From an uncultured Verrucomicrobiota bacterium (GTDB lineage Bacteria; Verrucomicrobiota; Verrucomicrobiia; Opitutales; Opitutaceae), in the NCBI GenBank assembly GCA_903876795.1, contig CAIRBK010000051.1:1-64000 (forward strand): DNA of 64,000 bases, given 5' to 3'. The notes under the pieces are model-generated. The model had not been told where the DNA came from. It worked only from the letters and a program-made list of their open reading frames with translations, and made no database searches. The first letter of the stretch is position 1. Each line of letters opens with the position of its first letter. The position numbers and the translations under genes are program-made. Shown piece by piece: positions 34,895-43,834 of the stretch.

Positions 34895-35764
34895 ATGCGT
34901 CGCTTTCGACTGCAAGGTCTTTCCGTGCCGGGCCTACCGATTCGGGTGGAGGTGCAGGATAACATGCCGTGGGAAAACGTGGGCGAGCATGACCACGAGT
35001 TTCTGGAGATTGTCATCTTCCTGCGCGGGCGCACGCGCCATGTGACCCGGCGCGGACGGGACGAGGTGGGGCCGGGCGATGTCCTGGTGCTGCGTCCGGG
35101 CGAGGCGCACGGCTATGAGGGCTTCAGGAACCTGCGCCTGGCCAACGTGCATGTTGATCCGGCGTTTTTGCTGGAAGTGGCAGGGGAGTTACGGGGCGAT
35201 CCGGTTTTCCAAGCGTGGTTCCAAGTGAGGCCACAACTGGCGGGTGCGGAGCCGGATAAACAACGACCGACCCGCCTGGGTTTGTCTGCCCCGGGTTTGG
35301 TCGAGGCGGAGCGGTTGGTGCTGCGGTTGGTCGAAGAATTAAAGACGAACCGTCCGGGGCGGATGTTGCTGGCGCGCGCCTTGATGCTGGAGTTGATCGT
35401 GCTGCTTGTGAGGGAGGGCGAGGCGCAAGGCGGCGTGATCGATGAGAAAATCAGACGGCTGGCGGAGGCTTGCGCCCATGTGGAAAGGCACTTCCGCGAG
35501 CCGCTGAGACTCGGGGATTTGGCGTCGAAAGCGGGAATGTCGGTAAACGGATTTCTGCGGGTTTTTCGTCGGTTGCACGGCATTTCGCCGATCGCGTATG
35601 CGCAGCGGCTGCGGCTGAGCCACGCCCGCAAGCTGCTGCGAGAAGGCGGGCTCTCGGTGACCGAGGTCGCACTGGAAAGTGGCTTTGGCGACTCGAACTA
35701 CTTTTCCCGCTGCTATCGCAAAGGCTATGGCGAGGCTCCCACGGCCACCCGGCGGCGAGGTTAG
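34895..35764 (+). CDS. AraC-family regulator divergent to GH92
   Basis: The 289-residue protein has an N-terminal cupin sensor (HDHEFLEIVIFLRGRTRHV, GPGDVLVLRPGEAHGYE) and a C-terminal AraC domain (LGDLASKAGMSVNGFLRVFR, then VTEVALESGFGDSNYFSRCY). The cupin pattern is typical of sugar-responsive members. It is divergent from the GH92 alpha-mannosidase gene with 75 bases between the starts, the usual layout for a local activator. Its 3' end converges with the GH36-like gene with only 5 bases between the stops. The effector is unknown, perhaps mannose or a manno-oligosaccharide. Confidence 0.85.
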   Translation: MRRFRLQGLSVPGLPIRVEVQDNMPWENVGEHDHEFLEIVIFLRGRTRHVTRRGRDEVGPGDVLVLRPGEAHGYEGFRNLRLANVHVDPAFLLEVAGELRGDPVFQAWFQVRPQLAGAEPDKQRPTRLGLSAPGLVEAERLVLRLVEELKTNRPGRMLLARALMLELIVLLVREGEAQGGVIDEKIRRLAEACAHVERHFREPLRLGDLASKAGMSVNGFLRVFRRLHGISPIAYAQRLRLSHARKLLREGGLSVTEVALESGFGDSNYFSRCYRKGYGEAPTATRRRG

Positions 35765-35769
35765 TGCCG

Positions 35770-38607
35770 TCAGCCATTACAGGTGATGCGCAGGGTGAGG
35801 GTTTGCGCCTCATGCCGGGAGCGCTGGGTGATGGTGAGCCGCCAGAGCGGGCCGGCTTGCGTCAGGCTGGCTTGCAGGCCCGCCGCGCTTTCGAGGGCGA
35901 GGGGTTTGGGGCTGGCGAGGTAGAGGTCGCCGCTTTGCGAGCCGGCGCCGTGCAGCTCGATGACGAGGCGTTCCGGCCCGACGTTCCAAGCGGCGATTTC
36001 CGCCGCGCCTTGGGCGTAGTGCAGGGTGGAGCCGACCAGCACCGGGCCGTTGGATTCGGGTGCAGCGGCGGGGGTGAGGCGCAGGAGCACGGGGGAATGG
36101 GCATCGAGGGTGAACTTCAGGTCGGCCGAGTTGACCACGCCGAGGTAGCGTTGATCCCAGAAGCTCCAGGCGTGGACGGCTGCGCCGAGGGACTCTAGGC
36201 CGTTCGTGGCAAGGCGTCGCTCGGCGGCGACATCCGCCGGGTTGTGCAACTGCACCACGGCCCACTGGCCCCATGGACGGCGGGCGATGAAGCCGATCTG
36301 GCTGCCCTCTCGGTCCCAGCCGCCGTGCCACGGGCGGGCCTTTTCCGGGGCGGGCGGCACCATGCGGGCAAAGGTGTCCTCGGTGCCGGCGTAGCCGACG
36401 GAGATGGCCGCGCCGGAGAGGGTTTCGCCATCGGCCAGGGGGCGGTAAAGCGCGGTGCCGGCATGTGACCCGCCTGTGGTGAACACATAGCCGTCGGTGT
36501 GCCCGGCGGCGGTGCTGCCCGCCCTCATCTGGCGCTGGCAGTTGATCTTGGCGTCCACGGCGAAGGCCGGGTGATGGGCCACGTCTTTGAAAAGTGCCAC
36601 TATGATCCAGCCGCCGGGAGTAACGATGGCAGTGGTGATCTGCACGTGCTCGGCGATGGGATTGTCCCGCTGTCCGCGAAAACTGTGGCTGGCGCAGGCG
36701 GGCTGGGTTCCCAAGGGAGGCACGAGGTAATGTTGATGCACGGAGCCGTCCGGGTGGTTGGTGAAGACTTCGAGGCACGAACCCAGCCACGGGCGGAAAT
36801 GGCCGGTCGGCTGGTCGTCCAACACTTCGGCCCGCACCAGGAGGTCGCCTCCCCGCCGGGTCAGGGTCACGGTGCCCAGCGTCAGCGAAGGAGTGTGGAA
36901 CGGTTCGCTGGTCAGCGCTAAGCCGCCGAGCAACGCCACCTGCCCCAACCAGGTGCGGTTCTCGCCTTCGCTGAGCACGGATCGCGGTTTAACGTAAGCG
37001 ACGTCGGGATCGTTGAGCCAGAGGATGCCATTGGCCAGCGAGGTGGCGGTGGTGGCGCGGATGCAGTCTTCGATGTTGCAGGGATTGGCCGACCGCCAGA
37101 TCGCACTTGAGTCCGGTCCGATGCGCGCGGCATCCACCAGACCGCAAACGGCGCGCTTCATGCCGATGCAGCCGAGCAGGTAGGTTTCCTCGCCCAAGGC
37201 CTCGCGGTAAAGGGCGTAGAGGTCGCGTAGCACTTGGAACGCGGTGCGTTTGGGGTCGTGGAAACGCACGCCGTCTTCGATGGTGTTGAAGTCGATTTTG
37301 ACGTAGGTGAAGCCCTGCGCCCGCACGTCGCGCATGAGGGCCGAGAGCCACGCTTTGACCGCTGGATTCGAGGGATCGAGTCGCCGCGAGACGCCGCCCC
37401 AGTTGCCCATTTGGCCGACCAGTCCGCCAGCGGCATCGCGTTGGAACCAGTCGGGATGATCGCGGTAAACCTCGGTGGATTCATGCACCATCGTAGGGGC
37501 CAGCCAGATGCCGGGAGTGGCGCGCGCTTGACGAATGGCCGCCACCACGGGCTCCCAGCCTTCGGCAAACCGCTCATTGGTGCGCCAGTCGCCCACCTGC
37601 CGTTGCCAGCCATCGTCCACCTGGATCACCGGTGATGGCAGGCGCTCCTGATCCACCGGTTCGGCCAAACCAAGCACATCCGCCGCCGAAACGCTCTTGC
37701 TGTAATGATACCAACTGCACCAACCCGCCGCCGTTCCGCGATGGGTGCGCGCGCCGTGACTGATGGCCACCGCGCGGAAGAGCGCTTCCACGCAGTAATC
37801 GTGCGGCCCCCACAGCACGGCCAGTTCCTGGCCCGGACGAGTCTCGCCGGAGTCAACCCGCACCTCGCTCATCTCGCTGGCAAAGGTGGTGCGCACGGTT
37901 CCGCCCTCGACACGGAAGGCCAGGTCCAAATCCGCCAGCGGTTCACCCGTCGCGCCGATGGCCAGACCGCGTGCGCCCTGGTCGGTGTAGAGCGTGGCCC
38001 AATCACGATAGGCCCGCCAGCGGCCGTCCGCATCGCGCTCGTCCAGGCCCAGCTTGCCGGAGACGGGCATGTTAAAGGCCGCCCAAATGCGGCGGGTCAC
38101 GTCATCGGCGGAAGGCAGATTCGTAGCCAAGTCCGCCACCCGCTGGCTGGAGGCCAAGGTATTCAAAAACCACTCCTTCGGTTCCCCCGCCACCACGAGC
38201 GCGTCGTCGGCGCCGTCCACCAAGATGAGGCTGCGCAGGCGTATCGGCTCGCTGCTGCCGTTGGTGAAGCTGGCCTGCACCGTGAAACCGGGGCGCTCCA
38301 GCAGGCGGGAGACCGCCCAGCGAAGGCGATGTCCCGTGGCGTCGTCGGTCCAGACCCAAGTGCGCCGCTCGATGCGACCCAGCGGGCTGTTCGCTCGCTC
38401 CAGTGGGCGTTCTGCCGGCGTGCCGCTGGGGGCCAGGCGCACGAGACGTTCGTCTTTGCCGACCAGAATTTCCGCCGCCGGGCCAAAGCCGCGCCAACGC
38501 AGGCCGGGTGCGTCAAAGGCAAAGGTGCCGGAATCCATGGAGAGAGTGACGCAGCCGTGCGGCTCGGTAGCCGATGCGGAAGTTAAGGGCGTTGAAACGG
38601 TGTTCAT
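35770..38607 (-). CDS. GH36-like (clan GH-D) glycosidase, long form
   Basis: The product is 945 residues from ATG 38607; the frame extends to a TTG at 38634, which I consider a less likely start. A beta-supersandwich precedes a TIM barrel with GWCSWYHYSKSVS, SPVIQVDDGWQRQVGDW and YVKIDFNTIEDG (D439, candidate nucleophile). RIGPDSSAIWR supplies D499 as candidate acid/base. This pattern is that of clan GH-D (GH27/GH36) alpha-galactosidases. It differs from the 729-residue GH36 at 45484 and has about 300 extra C-terminal residues of beta structure. No signal peptide is seen. It is divergent from its own AraC gene. Substrate could be alpha-galactoside or another alpha-linked sugar. Confidence 0.75.
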   Translation of the reverse strand: MNTVSTPLTSASATEPHGCVTLSMDSGTFAFDAPGLRWRGFGPAAEILVGKDERLVRLAPSGTPAERPLERANSPLGRIERRTWVWTDDATGHRLRWAVSRLLERPGFTVQASFTNGSSEPIRLRSLILVDGADDALVVAGEPKEWFLNTLASSQRVADLATNLPSADDVTRRIWAAFNMPVSGKLGLDERDADGRWRAYRDWATLYTDQGARGLAIGATGEPLADLDLAFRVEGGTVRTTFASEMSEVRVDSGETRPGQELAVLWGPHDYCVEALFRAVAISHGARTHRGTAAGWCSWYHYSKSVSAADVLGLAEPVDQERLPSPVIQVDDGWQRQVGDWRTNERFAEGWEPVVAAIRQARATPGIWLAPTMVHESTEVYRDHPDWFQRDAAGGLVGQMGNWGGVSRRLDPSNPAVKAWLSALMRDVRAQGFTYVKIDFNTIEDGVRFHDPKRTAFQVLRDLYALYREALGEETYLLGCIGMKRAVCGLVDAARIGPDSSAIWRSANPCNIEDCIRATTATSLANGILWLNDPDVAYVKPRSVLSEGENRTWLGQVALLGGLALTSEPFHTPSLTLGTVTLTRRGGDLLVRAEVLDDQPTGHFRPWLGSCLEVFTNHPDGSVHQHYLVPPLGTQPACASHSFRGQRDNPIAEHVQITTAIVTPGGWIIVALFKDVAHHPAFAVDAKINCQRQMRAGSTAAGHTDGYVFTTGGSHAGTALYRPLADGETLSGAAISVGYAGTEDTFARMVPPAPEKARPWHGGWDREGSQIGFIARRPWGQWAVVQLHNPADVAAERRLATNGLESLGAAVHAWSFWDQRYLGVVNSADLKFTLDAHSPVLLRLTPAAAPESNGPVLVGSTLHYAQGAAEIAAWNVGPERLVIELHGAGSQSGDLYLASPKPLALESAAGLQASLTQAGPLWRLTITQRSRHEAQTLTLRITCNG

Positions 38608-38701
38608 GGGTTTAGGGGCGTTAGCTTCTCTCAAAAAATTTCAGGAGGATCGTTCCAAACAACTTCCGGTCGGATCGAGTTTTGATAAAGAATCTTTGTC
38701 T

Positions 38702-38730
38702 GGATGTTTTTGGGAAAAATAGCATTTTTC
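38702..38730. promoter_or_regulatory. AT-rich palindrome in the GH36-like/AraC divergent promoter
   Basis: GAAAAAT (38714-38720) and ATTTTTC (38724-38730) form a perfect 7-bp inverted repeat around AGC, ending two bases before the AraC start. The overlapping stretch GGATGTTTTTGGGAAAAAT (38702-38720) recurs as GGATGTTTTTGTG followed by six A and T at 53177-53197, directly before another AraC start. An operator or promoter element is plausible; no protein can be assigned to it. Confidence 0.4.
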
Positions 38731-38731
38731 G

Positions 38732-39658
38732 ATGATGCGATTTCGCGATGCCAGCCACCTGACTTCCAATGAAGACGCGCGGGCGTTTGTGGTGGAGGAA
38801 TTGGCGGACTGGATCACCGCCATGCAGTCGGGCCAGGTGCGGGTGCGCATTCCCCGGCTGAGGGGATTGATGCGCCTGATACCGCATTACCCGTTTCATT
38901 TTCACGCGGAGCTTTTTTTTCACTCCAGCGGGCGGAAGCGTTACCTTTTCCCGGAAGAGGAGATCGAAGTCGGGGCGGGAGAGATTTGTTTGGTGCCCCG
39001 CCACATGCCTCATGCTGAGCGAGTGCAGCCGTGGGCGGGTAAACCGTTCCAGGGACTGTTGTTTTGCCCGCTGCCCAAGTGGATTGTCTTCCACATCGCC
39101 AAAGAGCGAGGAGGCCGCCCGAAGGGTCATTTTATCACAAAAATCGAGGTGCCACTGCCACGTCTCGCCCTGCTGCTTGACGAAGCGGTGGAGCTTTCCG
39201 AACACGGTGGCGAGTTTGCGGAGGCAGGCATCAACGCCCTCGTTCTTGCGCACTTGGTGCTTTTGCACAAAGCCCTAACTGGCTGGGAGCCGCCACCTCC
39301 GCGCGAGCCTTTGAAGGTCTCGCAAACCCGCCTGCTGATCGAGCGCGGGCTGCAAAACCCGGAAATTTCCGTGGCCTCGCTGGCCGATGAACTTAACTGC
39401 ACGCCCGGCCACCTTTCGCAGATTTTCCGCCAAAGCACCGGCACGCCGCTCCTGGCCTATCTCAACGAGCAACGTCACCAGCGTGCGCTGCACCTGCTGA
39501 CGCATACCGCGCTCCAAATCGCCGAAGTGAGCGCCGCCTGCGGGTTCAGTGATCCCAATTATTTCACGCGCGCATTCAGCCGCCGCGAAGGAGCGACCCC
39601 GCGCGAGTGGCGCAAACAGGCAACCGCAGCCTTGAACATTGGGCATCCGACCCGGTGA
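38732..39658 (+). CDS. AraC-family regulator divergent to the GH36-like gene
   Basis: The 308-residue product has a cupin-like N-terminus (YPFHFHAELFFHSSGRKRYLF, GAGEICLVPRHMPHAE) and an AraC C-terminus (VASLADELNCTPGHLSQIFR, then IAEVSAACGFSDPNYFTRAF and ATPREWRK). Two adjacent ATG codons (38732, 38735) are both possible starts. The divergent partner begins 124 bases away, and the gap contains a palindrome. The gene probably regulates the GH36-like enzyme in response to an alpha-galactoside or related sugar. The effector is not known. Confidence 0.85.
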   Translation: MMRFRDASHLTSNEDARAFVVEELADWITAMQSGQVRVRIPRLRGLMRLIPHYPFHFHAELFFHSSGRKRYLFPEEEIEVGAGEICLVPRHMPHAERVQPWAGKPFQGLLFCPLPKWIVFHIAKERGGRPKGHFITKIEVPLPRLALLLDEAVELSEHGGEFAEAGINALVLAHLVLLHKALTGWEPPPPREPLKVSQTRLLIERGLQNPEISVASLADELNCTPGHLSQIFRQSTGTPLLAYLNEQRHQRALHLLTHTALQIAEVSAACGFSDPNYFTRAFSRREGATPREWRKQATAALNIGHPTR

Positions 39659-39702
39659 CAACAAGGGAGGCCGAGCTAGGAAGTGCGTCGCTCACTTTAA
39701 AC

Positions 39703-40296
39703 TTACTTCGCAAACTGCTGAGCACTCTCCTCATGGCGTTTATCCGCCCCCGGCCAAGGCCCTAACGGTGCCGCTGGCATTTCCTTGGGGATGGTTTCCG
39801 TGCGGTAGAGACGAAAGCCTCGCGCTTGATAGTTGGGGATTGCGCGGGGGTGATCGAATGAACAGGTGTGCAGCCACACCCGCTTCGCTGGTTTTGCCCA
39901 AGCCTCCTGCACCGCTTGGGTAAGCAATGTGCCGCCCCAGCCACGATTTGTGAACTGCGGCAGCAGTCCAAAGAAGGCCAATTCCACCTCACCTCCCGCT
40001 TCCCCATCTAGCTCAAAGTAGCCCACCGGGGTGTCCGAAACGTAGGCGATCCATAAACCATAGCCGGGACGCGTGACCCACGTCTGCCATTGGGAGTATG
40101 TCCATTTCAGCCGATCCACCCACCGCCAGTCGCCGCCCACCGTGGTGTAAAAAAAGCGGCTTAGTTCCGGGGAGGGGAGCAAAGACTGGCGCACATCCAA
40201 AGGGCAATCCGCCTTCTGCTTGGCGACCAAATGCCCCGGTTGAAGCATCTCCAAGTAGTAGATGGTTTCCGTGGTTTGGATTGTGTTCATGAGCAT
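39703..40296 (-). CDS. GNAT-family N-acetyltransferase
   Basis: From ATG 40296 the product has 197 residues. I chose this start because a GAGGAAAGG ribosome site lies just upstream; the frame extends to a TTG at 40347. The GNAT core is visible: GLWIAYVSDTPVGYFELD and VELAFFGLLPQFTNRGWGGTLLTQAVQEA, where QFTNRGWGG fits the acetyl-CoA loop (Q/R-x-x-G-x-G/A), then VWLHTCSFDHPRAIPNYQARGF. The family transfers acetyl groups to amines; the acceptor cannot be predicted. It is separate from the carbohydrate genes in function and lies between the AraC gene and the end of the 40.5-53 kb operon. Confidence 0.75.
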   Translation of the reverse strand: MLMNTIQTTETIYYLEMLQPGHLVAKQKADCPLDVRQSLLPSPELSRFFYTTVGGDWRWVDRLKWTYSQWQTWVTRPGYGLWIAYVSDTPVGYFELDGEAGGEVELAFFGLLPQFTNRGWGGTLLTQAVQEAWAKPAKRVWLHTCSFDHPRAIPNYQARGFRLYRTETIPKEMPAAPLGPWPGADKRHEESAQQFAK

Positions 40297-40491
40297 TCGC
40301 CTTTCCTCAACACAGAACGTTTTCCAGTTTTCAAGGCTGTGAGCCAAATCCTTTTTCTATTCGGATAACACGGCTGATTCTATCGCGACTTCTTGTCTAT
40401 CATGCTATTGGAAAACCAATGTTTTAGTTTTGCAGGCTGATACCTAAGAGACCTGTTGATAACCAAAGGCGCTGCGTGGGCAGAGGCACTC

Positions 40492-42435
40492 TCAACACCA
40501 CTCCGCCAGCCGGGGCGGCGGGAGCGGGGCTGAACTCGGGCGGCTGCCAGGCACGGCGTGGACGCGGATGCGCCCCGGTTCGCCAGGGGCGGGCGGGCAG
40601 ACGATCACCAGCTTGCTCACGCCGGGGTTTTCCATGTCCCACGGGGCGGGCGGACGCGAGACGTCCTCGATCTCGATGCGCGCGCCGGACGGGGCCTCGA
40701 TGCGCAGGGCGAGGCTGTGGCCGGCTTGTCGCAGGACCACTCCGTCGGCGGTGCGCTCAATCACGACTTGGGTCAGCCATTGCCAGTGGGCGGTGAGGCT
40801 GGCGGAGCCGGGTTCCCACTCGTCTTGCAGCAAGACGCTGCCGTCGGGCAACAGGGCGACGCCGCGCCGGGCGGAGCGCACGCGGCGTTCGTAGAGCGAA
40901 GTGGTGTCGAGGAGGGTGTGCGGCCAGGGACCGTCGGCGGTGTGGCCGACGAGCGCGCCGAAGCCCCGCACGTTTTGCTGTGAGCGGTCGAAGGTGAGCA
41001 CGTTGTGGCCTTCGGCGTTGAGACGGAAAACCGTCCAGCGGTCGCCGTCCTGACGCGTTTCCCATTGGTTGACGCCGTGCTTGGTCAACAGGCCGTAGCC
41101 GAGCCCGCGGTCGGCGGGCGGGGTGGCCGTGCCGTCGGCGGCGGGCGGTGGCGTGAGCGCGGAACCGGCCGCGCCGAGGTCGAGCGCCCAGCGCACGCCA
41201 TCGGCTTCGAGGACAAAGGAGCCGACATCCATGTGGCCGTGGTTCGCTCCGGGGCTGCCACCTTTGAGGCCGACAAAGGTCGCCAGCGGATCGTCCCACG
41301 CGCTGCGGTGGACGGCCACCGGGGTGACGCCATCGCCCGCCCAGTGCAGCGGCGGACGCGGCGTGTGGCTGGAATCGGCGAGCGCGGGTTCCCACCAGAG
41401 CAGGGCGAGGGCGAAGTGGCGTTCCTGGTCGGCGGCGTGGATAAACGTATTGGCCGGTTGGTGACGCAGGCCGTCTAATTGGCCGCGCAGGAGGAAGGGA
41501 TCGCCGAGGCGGCGGGCGAACCAGAAGAGCGTGGGGATGAGTTGGATGACGGCGTCGGGATAGCTGTCGGCGTAGTTGAAATAGCGCCCGGTGGGTGTGG
41601 TCATCTGGGCGACGTAGCGGGCGCTGGCGAGGAAGCCGGGGAAATCGGCTAGTCCAAATTCGTGGCCGAGCGAGTGGCGCAGGGCGTCCACCAGCAGCAC
41701 ATGGAACCCGGTGCCGTAGCCCCAGTAGTTGAAACCCTCGGGGTAGGCGCCGTCGGGGGCGTAGGTGGCGGCGGGGATGGCGATGTTGGCCAGGGCGCGC
41801 TCGATGATCTGGCGGGCGAGGTCGGGGGCGCGTTCAGCGACGGCGAGGGCGCCGATGGCGAGCGAGGCGTGGCAGACCTGGTTCCAGTTGTTGTCGGCCC
41901 AGAGCCACCAGCGATGGCGCGGCTCGCCGTCGAACGAGGGACGCAGGCCTTTGTCCACGATAGCTTCTTCGCTCTGCGCGCGCTCGGGGGCGGACAACTC
42001 GGCGTGGAGCCAGTCGAGGCCGACGGAGAGACCGAGGATAAACTCGGCGACATCGAGGTAGTGTTTCGTCGGCCAAGTCGGCAGGGCGGCGACATGGAGC
42101 ATCTCGCGAATGGCGCGGCGGGCGTAAACGGGCTCGCCGGTGAGGCGGAAAACGAGGGCGGTGGTGAGCACGCGTTCCTGGGCGCGGCGGGCGAGGGGCA
42201 GGACGTTGCCGGCGGCGTCGGGTTGGAGGACGACGGGGGGTTCGTTAAGGATGCTGTCGGCGCGGTCGCGTAGCCGGGCGAGCAGCAGGCGGGTGGTCTC
42301 GTCGGTGGTGAGCTGGGCGCGCAGGGTGGTGAAACGGGCGTCGTCCGCGAGCAGGCGCGGATGCGGGGTGAGCGTTTCCAGCCAGTCGGCGGAGAGGCTC
42401 GGCGGAGGCGGCAAGGGGGAGGAAGATTGAGGCAT
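40492..42435 (-). CDS. Heparinase II/III-like polysaccharide lyase
   Basis: The 647-residue protein has an alpha/alpha-toroid N-terminal half (HPRLLADDARFTTLRAQL, WADNNWNQVCHASLAIGAL, YPEGFNYWGYGTGFHVLL) and the heparinase II/III-like C-terminal beta domain with GGSPGANHGHMDVGSFVLEA. The Tyr-rich PEGFNYWGYGTG segment and the NHGHMD histidines match catalytic and metal-site regions of PL12/PL21-type lyases. Such enzymes cleave uronic-acid-containing polymers by beta-elimination; alginate oligo-lyases share the fold. No signal peptide is seen, so it may act on imported oligosaccharides. It is the last gene of the operon, 51 bases after a GH29 gene. Confidence 0.78.
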   Translation of the reverse strand: MPQSSSPLPPPPSLSADWLETLTPHPRLLADDARFTTLRAQLTTDETTRLLLARLRDRADSILNEPPVVLQPDAAGNVLPLARRAQERVLTTALVFRLTGEPVYARRAIREMLHVAALPTWPTKHYLDVAEFILGLSVGLDWLHAELSAPERAQSEEAIVDKGLRPSFDGEPRHRWWLWADNNWNQVCHASLAIGALAVAERAPDLARQIIERALANIAIPAATYAPDGAYPEGFNYWGYGTGFHVLLVDALRHSLGHEFGLADFPGFLASARYVAQMTTPTGRYFNYADSYPDAVIQLIPTLFWFARRLGDPFLLRGQLDGLRHQPANTFIHAADQERHFALALLWWEPALADSSHTPRPPLHWAGDGVTPVAVHRSAWDDPLATFVGLKGGSPGANHGHMDVGSFVLEADGVRWALDLGAAGSALTPPPAADGTATPPADRGLGYGLLTKHGVNQWETRQDGDRWTVFRLNAEGHNVLTFDRSQQNVRGFGALVGHTADGPWPHTLLDTTSLYERRVRSARRGVALLPDGSVLLQDEWEPGSASLTAHWQWLTQVVIERTADGVVLRQAGHSLALRIEAPSGARIEIEDVSRPPAPWDMENPGVSKLVIVCPPAPGEPGRIRVHAVPGSRPSSAPLPPPRLAEWC

Positions 42436-42486
42436 AAGATGACGATGGGGGAACCAGCGAGCGGTGCCCCCATCGTCAGAGAAGCA

Positions 42487-43776
42487 TTAGCTGAGCTCGG
42501 CGATGCGCACGACGAGCTGGGTGCCGTAGGGATAGGGCGTGCAGTGGAGGGCGAGCAGGCCGGTTTTGGCGTCGTGGGCGAAGTCGAGGGACTCGTCGTT
42601 GTCGAGCCAGCGTGCGCGGGTGAACTTGGTTTTGAGGCCGTCGATGGCGCGGGAGAGGCCGAGGGTGGAGGCGCCGGCGATGGTGACGTGGTCGTTGCCT
42701 TTGATGGGGAGATCGAAGGCGAAGTAGTAGTGGCGGCGACCGGCCTTGAGGACGAAGTCGCGTCCGCCGCAGTGAACGCCATCCACCGGTTGCGCGGCGC
42801 GGAGGGCGGCTTCGTGAAGCGCGACCCACTCGCCGGTGCGGCGGAGAGCGGCGGCCTCGTAGTCGGGGATGCCGCCCTGGGCGGTGGGGCCGACGTTGAG
42901 CAGGTAGTTGGCCCCGGCGCGTCGGGAGAGGGCGAGGTTTTGGATGATCTGGGCGGGGGAAAGGTAGTTGAAATCGCGCGCGCCGAGGCCCCAGTGGGCG
43001 TTGAGGGTCTGGCACATTTCGCCGGCGAGATACTTGGGCCAGCCGCGACGGTCGGGGCGGGTGGGCAGGCCTTGCTCGAAGGTGGTGCTGTCGATCTCGG
43101 CGTGGCCGCGCGCGCCGCCGGCGTGGATTCCGGTGTTATTGATGATCATGGCTTCCGGCTGGTGCTTGCGGATGAGCGCGTAGAGGCGGTCTTCTTTCCA
43201 GTCGGCGTCGGGGTGGGCCCAGTTGCCGTCGAACCAGAGGCCGCCGATTTTCCCGTAGTGTTTGCAGAGGATTTCCACGGAGGCGTGGAAGTAGTCGAGG
43301 TATTCGGCGAAGCGCGGGCCGCCGTCACGGGCCGGAGGCCAGTCGATCTTGTCCCACCACTGCCAGTCGATGGTGGTGTGATAGAAGAAAGGGATGATCC
43401 CTTCGGCGCGGCAGCCCTCGACGAACTCGGCGACGAGGTCGCGGCCGGCGGGAGTGTGGGGAGCGTCAAAGGAGGAGAGGCCGCGCGTGTCGTAGAGGGA
43501 AAAGCCTTCGTGGTGGCGGGTGGTGAGCGTGATGTATTTCATGCCGGCGGCCTTGGCGAGCCGGGCCCAGGCGCGGGCGTCGAAGTCGGCGGCGGTGAAG
43601 GTGGCGGCGAGTTTGTTATACTGTTTGGCGGGGGTCTTGCGGTGCATCAGGGTCCACTCGCCGGTGCCGAGTTGGGAGTAGAGGCCCCAATGAATGAACA
43701 GGCCGTAGCCGAGCTGTTCAAAGCGTGCGACGCGGGCGGAGGGTTTGGGGATCGAGTTGGCAGCGTTTTGTTTCAT
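42487..43776 (-). CDS. GH29 alpha-L-fucosidase (short form)
   Basis: The 429-residue product has GH29 motifs: YGLFIHWGLYSQLGTGEW, YITLTTRHHEGFSLYDT, PFFYHTTIDWQWWD and GGLWFDGNW with D183 as the nucleophile, followed by NYLLNVGPTAQGGIP. The acid/base residue varies in GH29 and is not assigned. There is no signal peptide and only a short C-terminal beta domain, so the enzyme is probably cytoplasmic. It lies 58 bases after the GPH-type symporter gene and 51 before the lyase gene. A second GH29 gene heads the same operon. Confidence 0.85.
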   Translation of the reverse strand: MKQNAANSIPKPSARVARFEQLGYGLFIHWGLYSQLGTGEWTLMHRKTPAKQYNKLAATFTAADFDARAWARLAKAAGMKYITLTTRHHEGFSLYDTRGLSSFDAPHTPAGRDLVAEFVEGCRAEGIIPFFYHTTIDWQWWDKIDWPPARDGGPRFAEYLDYFHASVEILCKHYGKIGGLWFDGNWAHPDADWKEDRLYALIRKHQPEAMIINNTGIHAGGARGHAEIDSTTFEQGLPTRPDRRGWPKYLAGEMCQTLNAHWGLGARDFNYLSPAQIIQNLALSRRAGANYLLNVGPTAQGGIPDYEAAALRRTGEWVALHEAALRAAQPVDGVHCGGRDFVLKAGRRHYYFAFDLPIKGNDHVTIAGASTLGLSRAIDGLKTKFTRARWLDNDESLDFAHDAKTGLLALHCTPYPYGTQLVVRIAELS

Positions 43777-43834
43777 GGTGGATTGCAGGAAAGGTTGGTC
43801 AGGTGTGGGTGCGTTGCAGGGCGGTCATGCGCGT

